DNA of 42,265 nucleotides. Source: Thermoproteales archaeon (GTDB lineage: Archaea > Thermoproteota > Thermoprotei > Thermofilales > Thermofilaceae). Below are positions 7,328-16,070 of the stretch, piece after piece (the first letter of the stretch is position 1; every line of letters begins with the position of its first letter). Below the pieces are notes generated by a model that had not been told where the DNA came from, did no database searches, and saw nothing but the letters and a program-made list of their open reading frames with translations. Where the stretch lies: assembly GCA_021163245.1 (NCBI GenBank), contig JAGGXB010000097.1, positions 1 to 42,265 on the forward strand, read 5' to 3'. Made by a program: the position numbers and the translations under genes.

Positions 7328-9253
7328 CTAGTACGAGTGTGTAAGTGAGCGCATTACACGTATTGTTTCCTCAAGCTTTCTATACTTTTCTTCAAGTTTC
7401 TTTAGTTTAGTTAAATGATGGTCTTTATCTTCTAATGCCTGATAAATGATGGCTCCTTCACAATCCTTGGGGACTGGGAGTTTAGCTAGATAACATAGGG
7501 TAGGCACAACGTCTGCGATATTTACACGTCTTGTAAGGATAGTATTCTTTTTTATTCCTGGACCACTCAATATTAGTAGTCCTTTTAGAGAGCCTATAGA
7601 GTATTCTCCAGAGGTTATATGTCTTCCATGCTCGCCAGGTGCTTCAGGATATAGTCCATACACTATATCGCCGACGTTTTCTCCATCAAGCCCTAGCATT
7701 TTTGCCTCGTTTTTCCTTAAGATAAAGGCGAATGGATTGTTACCTGTACCCGGGTCACGATAACTGTGCAATGCATTTATGACTCTCCAAACAACTTTGT
7801 CATAATCCTCGTCTTCAACAATACCTGTAGGAAATCTTGATTTTAGATTTACCCATATGTATACCGACCTGTCTTGAAAAGCAAGTGTCTTAGACCAATC
7901 TATCTCTCTAGTCTCCTTATTCTTATAAACTAGTAATCCTTCTTTTTCCAATATATCGTTTACTATAAACCATTTATATCTTGGATCTGTAGGTGCGGCG
8001 CCATGATCAGACACTACCGCTACAAGAGTATCATCGTCTGCAGCCTCAAGTATTCTACCAACCATGTTGTCAAGAGATATATACATTTTTTCGATCAGCT
8101 TCCATAGCTTATTTCTTAGTTCTGGATCAGGATCATGGTCTAGCTTATTCAGCAATAAATGATATGTGTGGTCAGGAGCATGTGCATGTAGATAATATAT
8201 ATCCCATTCTTTATTCTTCATTAAATAATATGATGCTTCTCCCAACCACCTGTTCTCTAAGTCAAGCATCTCAAAATATGTCTCATAATCAACCCATCCT
8301 AAGCTTACAGCATCTTCCATAGCTCTTATCGGCAATCCTTCCTTTATATTCTCCTCTAATTCCGAGGCGATTTCTTCAGGATATGTTGCTCCCTGCAGTG
8401 AACAAAACGTGGTAAAGTACAGTTTCAATTCTTTTCCATCATCCGAAAGCTTCAGCAATTTGACTTTAAAATAGGCTTTCCTCTCGCCTCTATCAGTCTT
8501 AAACATTAAAGATGCTGTATCACTCCATTCTCCAAGCTTAACATTGAATACAGGTTTTTCATCATTCTTACTTAGAAATCCTGAAACGGTTTTCTCCCTA
8601 GGATCTATGGCTAAGTAGAGTTTAACGGGCTCAACTTTATCAAGAGTATTATATTTTCCTACATATACTTCTGTCTCTAACACACTATTGTCTGGGAAAA
8701 GCTTCCAACCCTTGCAGGGCTTTACCTCGATTTTATCGGCTAATGGAAGGTCTTCTGTCGTTACACATTGATGATCTGCCAGATTTATTAACCATCTCCA
8801 TGCCGTCAGAGGAGTACCATCCCTTGTCATACGCCAGTCAGTTACATGTAGACCAAACCCACCGACCTGTATTCCATTCTTCATACGTGGAGGCCACGAT
8901 GTAGGATAATTCATAACGATGGCTTTTTTCCCGACTCTCTCAGCGGCCTCCCAAATATATTCCGCTTTTACATCCTTTGAACTAAATGCTTGGTAACATG
9001 TCTGGGGCATACCTGGCATACCATCCTTTTTTGGCAAGTGAAAACACGTTATTCCATGTTTTTCAGGATATGCTCCTGTAGCCAAAGTTGTCCAGTTTGG
9101 AGGAGTGATTGTGGGATGAGGAACCATACAGTTTTCAGCCCATACACCATTTTCTACTAGTTTTTTAAGGTTTGGAAGAACTCCCTTTTTAATATATGAG
9201 AACAATGTTTTAGTTATAGGGGCGTCAAAACCAATAACCATTATCTTAGTCAA
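7328..9253 (-). CDS. Type I phosphodiesterase / nucleotide pyrophosphatase (alkaline phosphatase superfamily)
   Basis: Residues follow the NPP/phosphoglycerate-mutase-like branch of the alkaline phosphatase superfamily. A metal Asp sits in IGFDAP (D10). The catalytic Thr (T50) lies in PTITPPNWTTLATG, followed by YPEKHGI. Further metal residues lie in HAPDHTYH, VVSDHG and GEHGRH. Such enzymes cleave phosphodiesters or phosphomonoesters of small molecules. About 200 residues between the nucleophile region and HAPDH form an insertion with beta-rich character. The C-terminus is a short coiled coil (LKKLEEKYRKLEETI). TTG at 9253 is preferred as start because GAGGGG lies six bases before it; a TTG at 9286 would add 11 residues and ATG at 9241 would remove four. 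No signal peptide, so probably cytoplasmic. Confidence 0.82.
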   Translation of the reverse strand: MTKIMVIGFDAPITKTLFSYIKKGVLPNLKKLVENGVWAENCMVPHPTITPPNWTTLATGAYPEKHGITCFHLPKKDGMPGMPQTCYQAFSSKDVKAEYIWEAAERVGKKAIVMNYPTSWPPRMKNGIQVGGFGLHVTDWRMTRDGTPLTAWRWLINLADHQCVTTEDLPLADKIEVKPCKGWKLFPDNSVLETEVYVGKYNTLDKVEPVKLYLAIDPREKTVSGFLSKNDEKPVFNVKLGEWSDTASLMFKTDRGERKAYFKVKLLKLSDDGKELKLYFTTFCSLQGATYPEEIASELEENIKEGLPIRAMEDAVSLGWVDYETYFEMLDLENRWLGEASYYLMKNKEWDIYYLHAHAPDHTYHLLLNKLDHDPDPELRNKLWKLIEKMYISLDNMVGRILEAADDDTLVAVVSDHGAAPTDPRYKWFIVNDILEKEGLLVYKNKETREIDWSKTLAFQDRSVYIWVNLKSRFPTGIVEDEDYDKVVWRVINALHSYRDPGTGNNPFAFILRKNEAKMLGLDGENVGDIVYGLYPEAPGEHGRHITSGEYSIGSLKGLLILSGPGIKKNTILTRRVNIADVVPTLCYLAKLPVPKDCEGAIIYQALEDKDHHLTKLKKLEEKYRKLEETIRVMRSLTHSY

Positions 9254-9320
9254 AATATTCCCCTCTTTAGGCTTATAATAATACAATATTTAGAAAAGAA
9301 TAAAATATATGTCGTTAAGA

Positions 9321-12300
9321 TTAACGGATACTTAGTACACGTTTTATGTTCTCTATTTTTGCTATCGTGTTGTTTAACTCCTCCAACTGTTTTCTTAATG
9401 GTGTTATCTCACTATGGTATCGTGCCTCAGATATCTCGCCTAGCTTATATGCCACATCTATCTCTTCAATCTTTGTAGATAATTCTCTCACCTTGTCTTT
9501 CATCTCTTTATAATATGGTTCTAGACGAAGCGAATATGCACGAATATTCGTTAATATCTTGGAAAGATCTTTGGTGTATTTTTCATTGTATATCTTGTAA
9601 GTCTTTGGTGACACGGTGTGTTTGATCTTATTCAATCTTTCTATTTTTTCACGTATCTGGTTGTATTTATCTAAAAGGTTTAGAGCCTCTTCCAGCAGTA
9701 TGTTGAATGGTTTAACAGCTTTAGGTCTTTCTCTCCTAATGAGCATGTATCTTATCCTTTTCTCTTTCCATTCAGAATACCTGAGTATTTTCTCCTCGAT
9801 TTTCCTTATGGTTTGGCTAAGTTTCATATAATACCTATGTTCCTTCGGTATAGCTAGCTCTAACAGTATGTCATCTTTACGTTTTATCGTTCTAAGACAC
9901 ATCGTTATTGGAAATCCGTCAGGGGTCGTTACACTCAAATATATTCTAAATAAGCCATCTTCTCCAACTTCTTCACGCAGTATTTCTTTTGGCGAAATTA
10001 TTTCATCCTTGAGAAAAGTATACATTGTGTTTAGCTCAAATATAGATGTCCTTAAAGGTAGCAAATATACGGCTTCATCTTTAACTATTCTAAGGTCTTC
10101 CTGAGACAATACTTTTCTTTCCTCTCTGTTAAACAATGATGCTTCTTTCATTTTTATAGCTGGAATATAGCTACCTATTATAGAAGAGAATAATCCGACA
10201 AACAGGGAGACATAGATTGAGTCTATGGTTACATAGAATTCCTGTGTACTTGTTCCTACAAATAATGATAATCTTTTGAAAAGATAGATCAATAATGGGC
10301 TTGAGAAGCAGCCTATGAATGTGGCTGTGAAGCCCATTATCATTCCTTCAAGGAGTATTTGGTGAGCTATATCTTTTGGACTTCCTCCAAGGATGGCCAT
10401 CGTCCTAAGATCATTCTTCTCATATTCGATTGTACCATACATAGTTACCATGATGAGCATCGCTGAGAATATTATTGAGATAAGGAAGCTTGAAAGGCCT
10501 TTTAAAGTAATGGTTGTAGGTTTATAGAACTTTTTGCCATTAGATAAATACACTGTTATGCCTAGAAACTTTGTGACTTTCTTCAGAAAATCTATCTTTG
10601 TAGAAGTGATATTTGTAGAGAATATCAATGCTTTTATAGGATAGTCCTCTGGTGGCAAAACATCTTCACTCACAAATATATATATTGGATAGATTATCGG
10701 AAGGATGAATTCTCCACTAATGTTGAAGAGCCTTAATAACCTGTTTTCGTCATAGACTCCTCCAATATAGGCATCGCTTATAACTTTCTTGTATGGGACG
10801 ATATCACTTGTCTGCTCGGACAATTTCATAAGCCATATCTCTGCTGTTTCGCCAGACTTGATTATAGACGAGTAAGAGCTGGGTATATTGACTATATATG
10901 AGTCGTTTGCTATCGGTTTTCCTACAAGGTAGCTTGTATAATTTAGATATTTTTTGAAGAAAGTTGAGTTTAAGCCTACTACTCTAACGTTATACATGAT
11001 GTTTTGCTGATAGAGGAGTCCGCTACATTCATAATCCATACTTTCAATTCTTACGACGGAGTAGTCTGAGAGGTTTAAGGTTTTGATGATCCATAGTATT
11101 TCATCGGTCTTTGAGGGCGGGATGTTAAATATGATTATTCCTCCCTCGAAACTATAGTTCCATGTTGTTTGTTCCTCTTGTAGTTTTGACTCAATGTTCA
11201 CTCCTACTGTTAAAACAGCTGATGCTGATAGTAATGTTAATGTTAATATTGTAAGTACTGTTCTCAATTTTTTCGATTTTATATATCTGATTGCTATCGT
11301 TATCGCGCTTTTACTACTTGGTTTTACGTAATATGAAAGAAAGAAATATACGAAATATGCAAGTGCGCCAAAGAGTATAGATGAAGCTATAATCGTTAGA
11401 TAGTCTAGTTCAAAAATATTTACGCCTAGGAGCATCAGCATGTATGCTATAGAGACTCTTGAGGATGGATCGAAGAGTATGATAGCTAAGAAGAGTAATA
11501 TAAAGAACAGGATCTTGAATAAGTCTTTGTATTTGAGATTTTCAAAAAATATCAGTGAGATTACGGAGGTGAAACCGAATATGAGGAGTATAAGTGAGAC
11601 AAAGGCTAAGAATAAACCGTTTTTGAGGTTGTTTATCTCTGTGTTAAGTGTTTCCTTAAAGGTATTGAATGTCCACATTATGCTATTGAAGCTTTCATAT
11701 TTTTTGTCATCTAGGAATACAATTGCCTTGTTAAACAGGTATCTAAGTATCTTAAGTTGCTCTTCTTCATTCTCTACCGGATATCCTAGTTCTGAAAGCC
11801 ATGAAACATCATCTTCTATTTTTTCTATCTCGGTTAATGCCTGGGACTCTGTTATTATCTTTGTCACCAATATAGTCGTGTTTGGTTTACTGACGGTAAA
11901 TCTGTTTTCCCAACCGCCCTGAGTTCTCTTTATTAATACTGGGTAGCCTATAGGAAATATGTATTGGGTTATATAGGTTGTTTCACTTCCAATTACATGT
12001 AAAGCCGGTGTTATGACTAGATCTTCTTTTGTACTAGTAAACGGATTATAGTCGGTTATGTTTACTTTCGTCCCGTTAGCTAGTGAGACTATTATTTCTA
12101 TAATATATTTTCCACGTATTCTCATTATTCTACAGGGAGATTTCAAGGTTATCTCTGAAACGTTAGTGACAGGGTAAAATTCTCCAACTATATTGTTTTC
12201 CTCTAATAACAGGTTGTTTACCCTTATGGGAACATACGTTGAATTATATATCTTTAGACTTTGTACAATTACAGGTATTCTGTAACTTATCTGGAATTTG

Positions 12301-12536
12301 TCTGTTATATTTATCATGGTTGAACCGCTTGAATTCGTTATACCGTTAATTGTTGTTGTACTTGTCCTTGAATAGAGTGTTATTGAGAAAGTTATATTTT
12401 CGAGAGGGTTATTTTCAAAATAATCTTTAACAATCACATATGCATAAACTTTGTTTTTTGGTTGAGCTACTCCAACTCCATAGATATTTGATATTATTAA
12501 AATAAACAAAAATATTAATAGTATATATTTTTTCAA
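9321..12536 (-). CDS. FtsX/MacB-like permease with large extracellular and cytoplasmic coiled-coil extensions
   Basis: A membrane protein of about 1071 residues. It starts with a signal-like segment (KKYILLIFLFILIISNIYG), then an extracytoplasmic region to ~300 with an Ig/carboxypeptidase-regulatory-like start. Four hydrophobic helices follow at about 300-402. The FtsX core has a helix at ~420-445 (KKLRTVLTILTLTLLSAS), an ectodomain, and then three helices containing the family hallmark LRTMAILGGSPKDIAHQ near 710 and IPAIKMKEASLF near 795. The last ~270 residues are cytoplasmic and helical, ending in a coiled coil with YKLGEISEARY. FtsX-type permeases work with an ABC ATPase, and none is encoded here. 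TTG at 12536 is the start: GAGGTG lies six bases before it and the next gene's stop is at 12538. The upstream ATG at 12572 would destroy the signal-peptide position. Confidence 0.75.
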   Translation of the reverse strand: MKKYILLIFLFILIISNIYGVGVAQPKNKVYAYVIVKDYFENNPLENITFSITLYSRTSTTTINGITNSSGSTMINITDKFQISYRIPVIVQSLKIYNSTYVPIRVNNLLLEENNIVGEFYPVTNVSEITLKSPCRIMRIRGKYIIEIIVSLANGTKVNITDYNPFTSTKEDLVITPALHVIGSETTYITQYIFPIGYPVLIKRTQGGWENRFTVSKPNTTILVTKIITESQALTEIEKIEDDVSWLSELGYPVENEEEQLKILRYLFNKAIVFLDDKKYESFNSIMWTFNTFKETLNTEINNLKNGLFLAFVSLILLIFGFTSVISLIFFENLKYKDLFKILFFILLFLAIILFDPSSRVSIAYMLMLLGVNIFELDYLTIIASSILFGALAYFVYFFLSYYVKPSSKSAITIAIRYIKSKKLRTVLTILTLTLLSASAVLTVGVNIESKLQEEQTTWNYSFEGGIIIFNIPPSKTDEILWIIKTLNLSDYSVVRIESMDYECSGLLYQQNIMYNVRVVGLNSTFFKKYLNYTSYLVGKPIANDSYIVNIPSSYSSIIKSGETAEIWLMKLSEQTSDIVPYKKVISDAYIGGVYDENRLLRLFNISGEFILPIIYPIYIFVSEDVLPPEDYPIKALIFSTNITSTKIDFLKKVTKFLGITVYLSNGKKFYKPTTITLKGLSSFLISIIFSAMLIMVTMYGTIEYEKNDLRTMAILGGSPKDIAHQILLEGMIMGFTATFIGCFSSPLLIYLFKRLSLFVGTSTQEFYVTIDSIYVSLFVGLFSSIIGSYIPAIKMKEASLFNREERKVLSQEDLRIVKDEAVYLLPLRTSIFELNTMYTFLKDEIISPKEILREEVGEDGLFRIYLSVTTPDGFPITMCLRTIKRKDDILLELAIPKEHRYYMKLSQTIRKIEEKILRYSEWKEKRIRYMLIRRERPKAVKPFNILLEEALNLLDKYNQIREKIERLNKIKHTVSPKTYKIYNEKYTKDLSKILTNIRAYSLRLEPYYKEMKDKVRELSTKIEEIDVAYKLGEISEARYHSEITPLRKQLEELNNTIAKIENIKRVLSIR

Positions 12537-12537
12537 A

Positions 12538-15210
12538 TTATCCACCTCTAAGTTTCCTAATTTTTTCCTCATATTCTTCCTTAAGTTTTACATAATATTT
12601 TTCCTCTATCAAGCCTCGACTATAATAGTCTTCAAGTCTTTTCAGTAACTGTATATATTTATTCTCTTCTCTTTTAATTTCGCTCTGACTCCTATACATA
12701 TAGAAGCCAAAGGAAGCCCACGAAACAATTGTGACAAGCGTAATAATCCAAAGAGTGTTCCCCCTGTTTATCTTTATTTCAAGATTCATATCGTTTTCCA
12801 GATTTACTTCTTGTTCAGTATAATATTGGGCTCTCGATACCCTTATTTTATATCTGCCTTTTAACAGATAGAATGTACATTCTCCATTCAGATTCGTCAT
12901 GTTTGTGATTGCGAAATAGCTGTACTGGTTATCGCTCTGAACTATTTCTACTTTTGCTAATGCTAGAGGCTTATTTTTCTCACGGATCGCCTTTATACGT
13001 AGCTTGTATACATTTATAGTAGTATTAATGTTGTTGCTTTTGGATACGTTGATCTTAAAATTGGATACGATCTTGTTCGAGAACTGTAGGGATGCTGTAT
13101 ACACGTTTAAAGGCACGCTTTTAAATACTGCTATGCCACTCGAATCAGTTACGCTACTGTAGACTAGGTTTCCTTCATCGTCTAATAGACGTATAATTAC
13201 TCCAGGGATAGGTTCACGTGAAGGTGAGGTCACTTTTATAGATAGATCTGTAAGGTTGAGATTTATATGGTATACCTTATTGGAAAACAGGCTTATGGTA
13301 TAGTTGTTTATGAGATTGTATTCTTGGACCTGAACAATGTATATGCCTTCTGTCAGGTTTATAAATTGGACACTTCCATTGACATCCGTTACATCGGTTG
13401 CGACTGTTGCGTTTAGAGACGGGTCGAATATCTTTACTACTCTACCCGGTAAAGGCTTCATGTTTATTCTTCTAACAACTATCGTTAAATTGTATTCTTT
13501 TAGTTCTTTTGGAGGCTGGAAAAGCGGTGGAGAAGTTACATTTACCATAACTGTTAGATTAATGGTGCCTCTGTTTGATTGGGTAGATATGTTTAATGAG
13601 TATATGCCTACTTCTCTAGGGATAAGACTCCAGGTATAGTTGTAAATCTCCTTACTTGTTAAGTTCCATAATGTTACTGTCAGGTTACTCGATATGTTTT
13701 GGAATGCGTCTTTCGGCAGTTGTAATGTTAGGTTCAGACTGCTTATATTCTCATATACATCTATCGATAATGTTAAGTTATAGACCGAGTCTACCTCTAC
13801 TTCTTCTTTTGCGAGAGTAGAGACCGAAAATTGTAGAGGCAGTATCAACGAGACATTTAGGAGATTTTCATAAATGTATCCTAAATTTTTCTCAGGGATA
13901 CCTGTAAATGATATGAATCCTCTAAATTTTGTCGGGAGGCTTGTGGATGTTGTCAGGTTTAGCTGGTATCCGAGAAATAATGTGTCTCCCCATCTTTCGC
14001 CTAATATTCTTTTAAGGACTGAGGTGTCGTTTATATATAGTACACTTTTAGTTATGTTTTGTTCCAAGATCCTTTTTACTATTCCCTCATTCTTTTTAAG
14101 TGTGTTTAGGGTTGTAAATATCTGGTTTATGTCTAAGCTTTTTATTATTTCGGGATATGTAAGATTGTATAATAGTTCTGATATTTCTTTTTCCTTCTTT
14201 ATTTTAAGTATGGTGGAGAATTTAATTCTGGATGTATTGTATTTTGTATTGTTGAATTCTTTTAGGAGCTTATCTACTGTGCCGTTGAAATTATTTATTA
14301 TTCCTGTAAATATTGTTGATTCAGTATCAGAAAATCCTATAAGTGAATATGCTGGATACATGCTTAGCTGAGAGACATAAAGTGTATTGAACGTTTTTAG
14401 ACTTGGAAATATTAGAGTGTTGAATTGTATCGGTATACTATATCTTGGTATGTATAATGCCTTTATTTTATCTTTTGTATAGATTTCATATTTTATGTCG
14501 ATGAACGGAGTATAGTTGCTGAACTCTGCCAAAATTTTTATTTTTGTGTTATTCCATGTAGCGTTTATTAATACTCTTGATAGAATTGAACCATTTACAA
14601 GTATATGCGTAGTATAGTTGAATTCGCTTGGCTCGATAACAGTCGAGTTGTATAAAACTATACTCCAATCCAGATGGGGTATACTCGTAAAATTATACCA
14701 TTTATCTCCAATTTTTATGCTTTGTAGCCATATGCCTGTATTTGTCTGGTTTCCTATGGTTACATTGTAGTAATTGTTAGTTATGCTAATTATAGAATAG
14801 TTTCCGATTCTCATTATTCCTTGATTTACATTGATTTCGTCTTGTGTAGCAGTGTCTGAATACTTTATGATATATGTTTTGGATGATAATCCTTCAATGA
14901 CTGCGAAGAAGGCTAAAGAACAGTTCGCTATGTAGCTTGTCCCGGGATAATATGAGATATTTAATATTTGGTAATGAACAATATTTCCAGTCTCATCCAG
15001 TATTTCTATTGAATTATTGTATGCTGATCCTCGACTAAAGCTAAGATTCAAGATGAATATTTTTTCTAGAACATATGGGAAGGGATTAAAAATATAGAAT
15101 TTTCTATATTTTGTTTTAGAGTTTAAGCCTGGAGATGCTCCTATAAATTGAGGTGAATATGCTATAAGTAAAATAAATATTAAAAGGATAGATATAAAAC
15201 GTATCTTCAT
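12538..15210 (-). CDS. Secreted, single-anchor surface protein with three tandem Ig-like domains and a SHOCT-like cytoplasmic tail
   Basis: Signal peptide at 1-25 (ISILLIFILLIAYSPQFIGA). A ~550-residue extracytoplasmic beta-rich region follows. Three tandem carboxypeptidase-regulatory/Ig-like modules then span about 570-815; each has the pattern P-L/I-P-G or P-L-A, then a V-T-D-x-x-G-like turn, then G-x-Y-x-x-x-V. One transmembrane helix lies at about 818-840 (TLWIITLVTIVSWASFGF). A ~50-residue cytoplasmic tail, LLKRLEDYYSRGLIEEKYY and onward, resembles a SHOCT motif. By eye there are about 40 N-x-S/T sequons, so it is probably heavily N-glycosylated. The ATG at 15210 has AGGG six bases upstream. 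It sits between the permease (1-base gap) and the coiled-coil protein (15-base gap), so all three are one operon. Function unknown; surface scaffold or sensor is possible. Confidence 0.7.
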   Translation of the reverse strand: MKIRFISILLIFILLIAYSPQFIGASPGLNSKTKYRKFYIFNPFPYVLEKIFILNLSFSRGSAYNNSIEILDETGNIVHYQILNISYYPGTSYIANCSLAFFAVIEGLSSKTYIIKYSDTATQDEINVNQGIMRIGNYSIISITNNYYNVTIGNQTNTGIWLQSIKIGDKWYNFTSIPHLDWSIVLYNSTVIEPSEFNYTTHILVNGSILSRVLINATWNNTKIKILAEFSNYTPFIDIKYEIYTKDKIKALYIPRYSIPIQFNTLIFPSLKTFNTLYVSQLSMYPAYSLIGFSDTESTIFTGIINNFNGTVDKLLKEFNNTKYNTSRIKFSTILKIKKEKEISELLYNLTYPEIIKSLDINQIFTTLNTLKKNEGIVKRILEQNITKSVLYINDTSVLKRILGERWGDTLFLGYQLNLTTSTSLPTKFRGFISFTGIPEKNLGYIYENLLNVSLILPLQFSVSTLAKEEVEVDSVYNLTLSIDVYENISSLNLTLQLPKDAFQNISSNLTVTLWNLTSKEIYNYTWSLIPREVGIYSLNISTQSNRGTINLTVMVNVTSPPLFQPPKELKEYNLTIVVRRINMKPLPGRVVKIFDPSLNATVATDVTDVNGSVQFINLTEGIYIVQVQEYNLINNYTISLFSNKVYHINLNLTDLSIKVTSPSREPIPGVIIRLLDDEGNLVYSSVTDSSGIAVFKSVPLNVYTASLQFSNKIVSNFKINVSKSNNINTTINVYKLRIKAIREKNKPLALAKVEIVQSDNQYSYFAITNMTNLNGECTFYLLKGRYKIRVSRAQYYTEQEVNLENDMNLEIKINRGNTLWIITLVTIVSWASFGFYMYRSQSEIKREENKYIQLLKRLEDYYSRGLIEEKYYVKLKEEYEEKIRKLRGG

Positions 15211-15225
15211 ATTATTCCCTTATCT

Positions 15226-16023
15226 TTAAGTTTTGCTTTGTAAAAGTTCAAGCTTCTCAAATATTTTCAAAAAGAAACTGTCATTTTCCTCCAGCTTGTT
15301 TTCAAGTTCTTTTATGTTTTCCTCAAGTGTCTGTCTCTTATTCTCTAATTTTATCCTCTTTTCGTCATAGATGATTCGATCAAATTCGCCTATAGAATAT
15401 CTTATCTCTAATTCCTCTAGTTCTTCGTTTATTTTCTCGATTTCCTTTTCCATATCTGATAATCTACTCTCTAAACGCATCCTTTCCTCAGACCATTTAT
15501 CACCTATCTTTTTAGCGAATTCGACTATTCTAGGCGTATAGTCTAGATAATGAAGTTCATTAGCTTTCTCAGTAAAGCTTTCGAGAAGGAAGAATGCTAG
15601 ATCGACATCTATATTTTCTATCTTCTCAGCAAGCTTATCAATATTCTGTTTTAACATCTTTGCCCTAGATGTAAGCATCATGAATTCATCTGCTCTTCTA
15701 ACATAAACTGATTTTTGTCCCTTTCTATACTTCTCTATTTCTAAGATCATCTTAGTGTACACGACTTTTAGTTTTGTTAATACGTTTTCAGCATTGCTAA
15801 GAACATCCATATATTCTATAAATCTTCTACACGTATTTTCTAGAATTTCGTTTCTGACTGTTGTAAAGGTTGTTTCATCTATCCCTCCACGTTTTAGTAT
15901 TTTCTGTGTATCTTTTAATCTTAAATAATTATTTTGTATTTCAGAGAATATATTTTCAAGTTTGTTTAAAAACAAGTATCCTTCTTCAATATCCTTAGAA
16001 ACATCGTTATACAACTCGACCAC
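15226..16023 (-). CDS. Soluble coiled-coil protein, first gene of the envelope operon
   Basis: A 265-residue, almost entirely helical, charged protein with no signal peptide or membrane helix. The C-terminal half is a long coiled coil (about 175-250). It contains YSIGEFDRIIY at about residues 208-219, which aligns in register with YSRGLIEEKYY in the neighbouring surface protein and YKLGEISEARY in the permease. This suggests that the three proteins meet through similar helical hairpins in the cytoplasm. The start is GTG at 16023; a TATA-like TTTATTAT lies about 25 bases upstream and there is no ribosome binding site, so it probably begins a leaderless operon. I considered ESCRT-III/CdvB and CdvA relatives but see no diagnostic motif. 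Function unknown. Confidence 0.65.
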   Translation of the reverse strand: MVELYNDVSKDIEEGYLFLNKLENIFSEIQNNYLRLKDTQKILKRGGIDETTFTTVRNEILENTCRRFIEYMDVLSNAENVLTKLKVVYTKMILEIEKYRKGQKSVYVRRADEFMMLTSRAKMLKQNIDKLAEKIENIDVDLAFFLLESFTEKANELHYLDYTPRIVEFAKKIGDKWSEERMRLESRLSDMEKEIEKINEELEELEIRYSIGEFDRIIYDEKRIKLENKRQTLEENIKELENKLEENDSFFLKIFEKLELLQSKT

Positions 16024-16070
16024 TTATTAAATTTTGTTGAAATCGATAATAAAGATTATTCTATTTTTAG

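Noticed and set aside
9300-9320. tRNA or other structured RNA in the intergenic gaps
   Set aside because: I looked for T-loop-like GTTCAAATC or GGTTCGAAT and cloverleaf pairing in the gaps and found nothing convincing anywhere in the window.
11440-11922. Plus-strand open frame of about 160 codons inside the permease gene
   Set aside because: The minus-strand frame encodes a recognisable permease; this one has no motif and no ribosome binding site.
15226-16023. Possible ESCRT-III/CdvB or CdvA relative
   Set aside because: The size and helical content fit, but no PRC barrel, MIM-type tail or ESCRT-III signature is visible.
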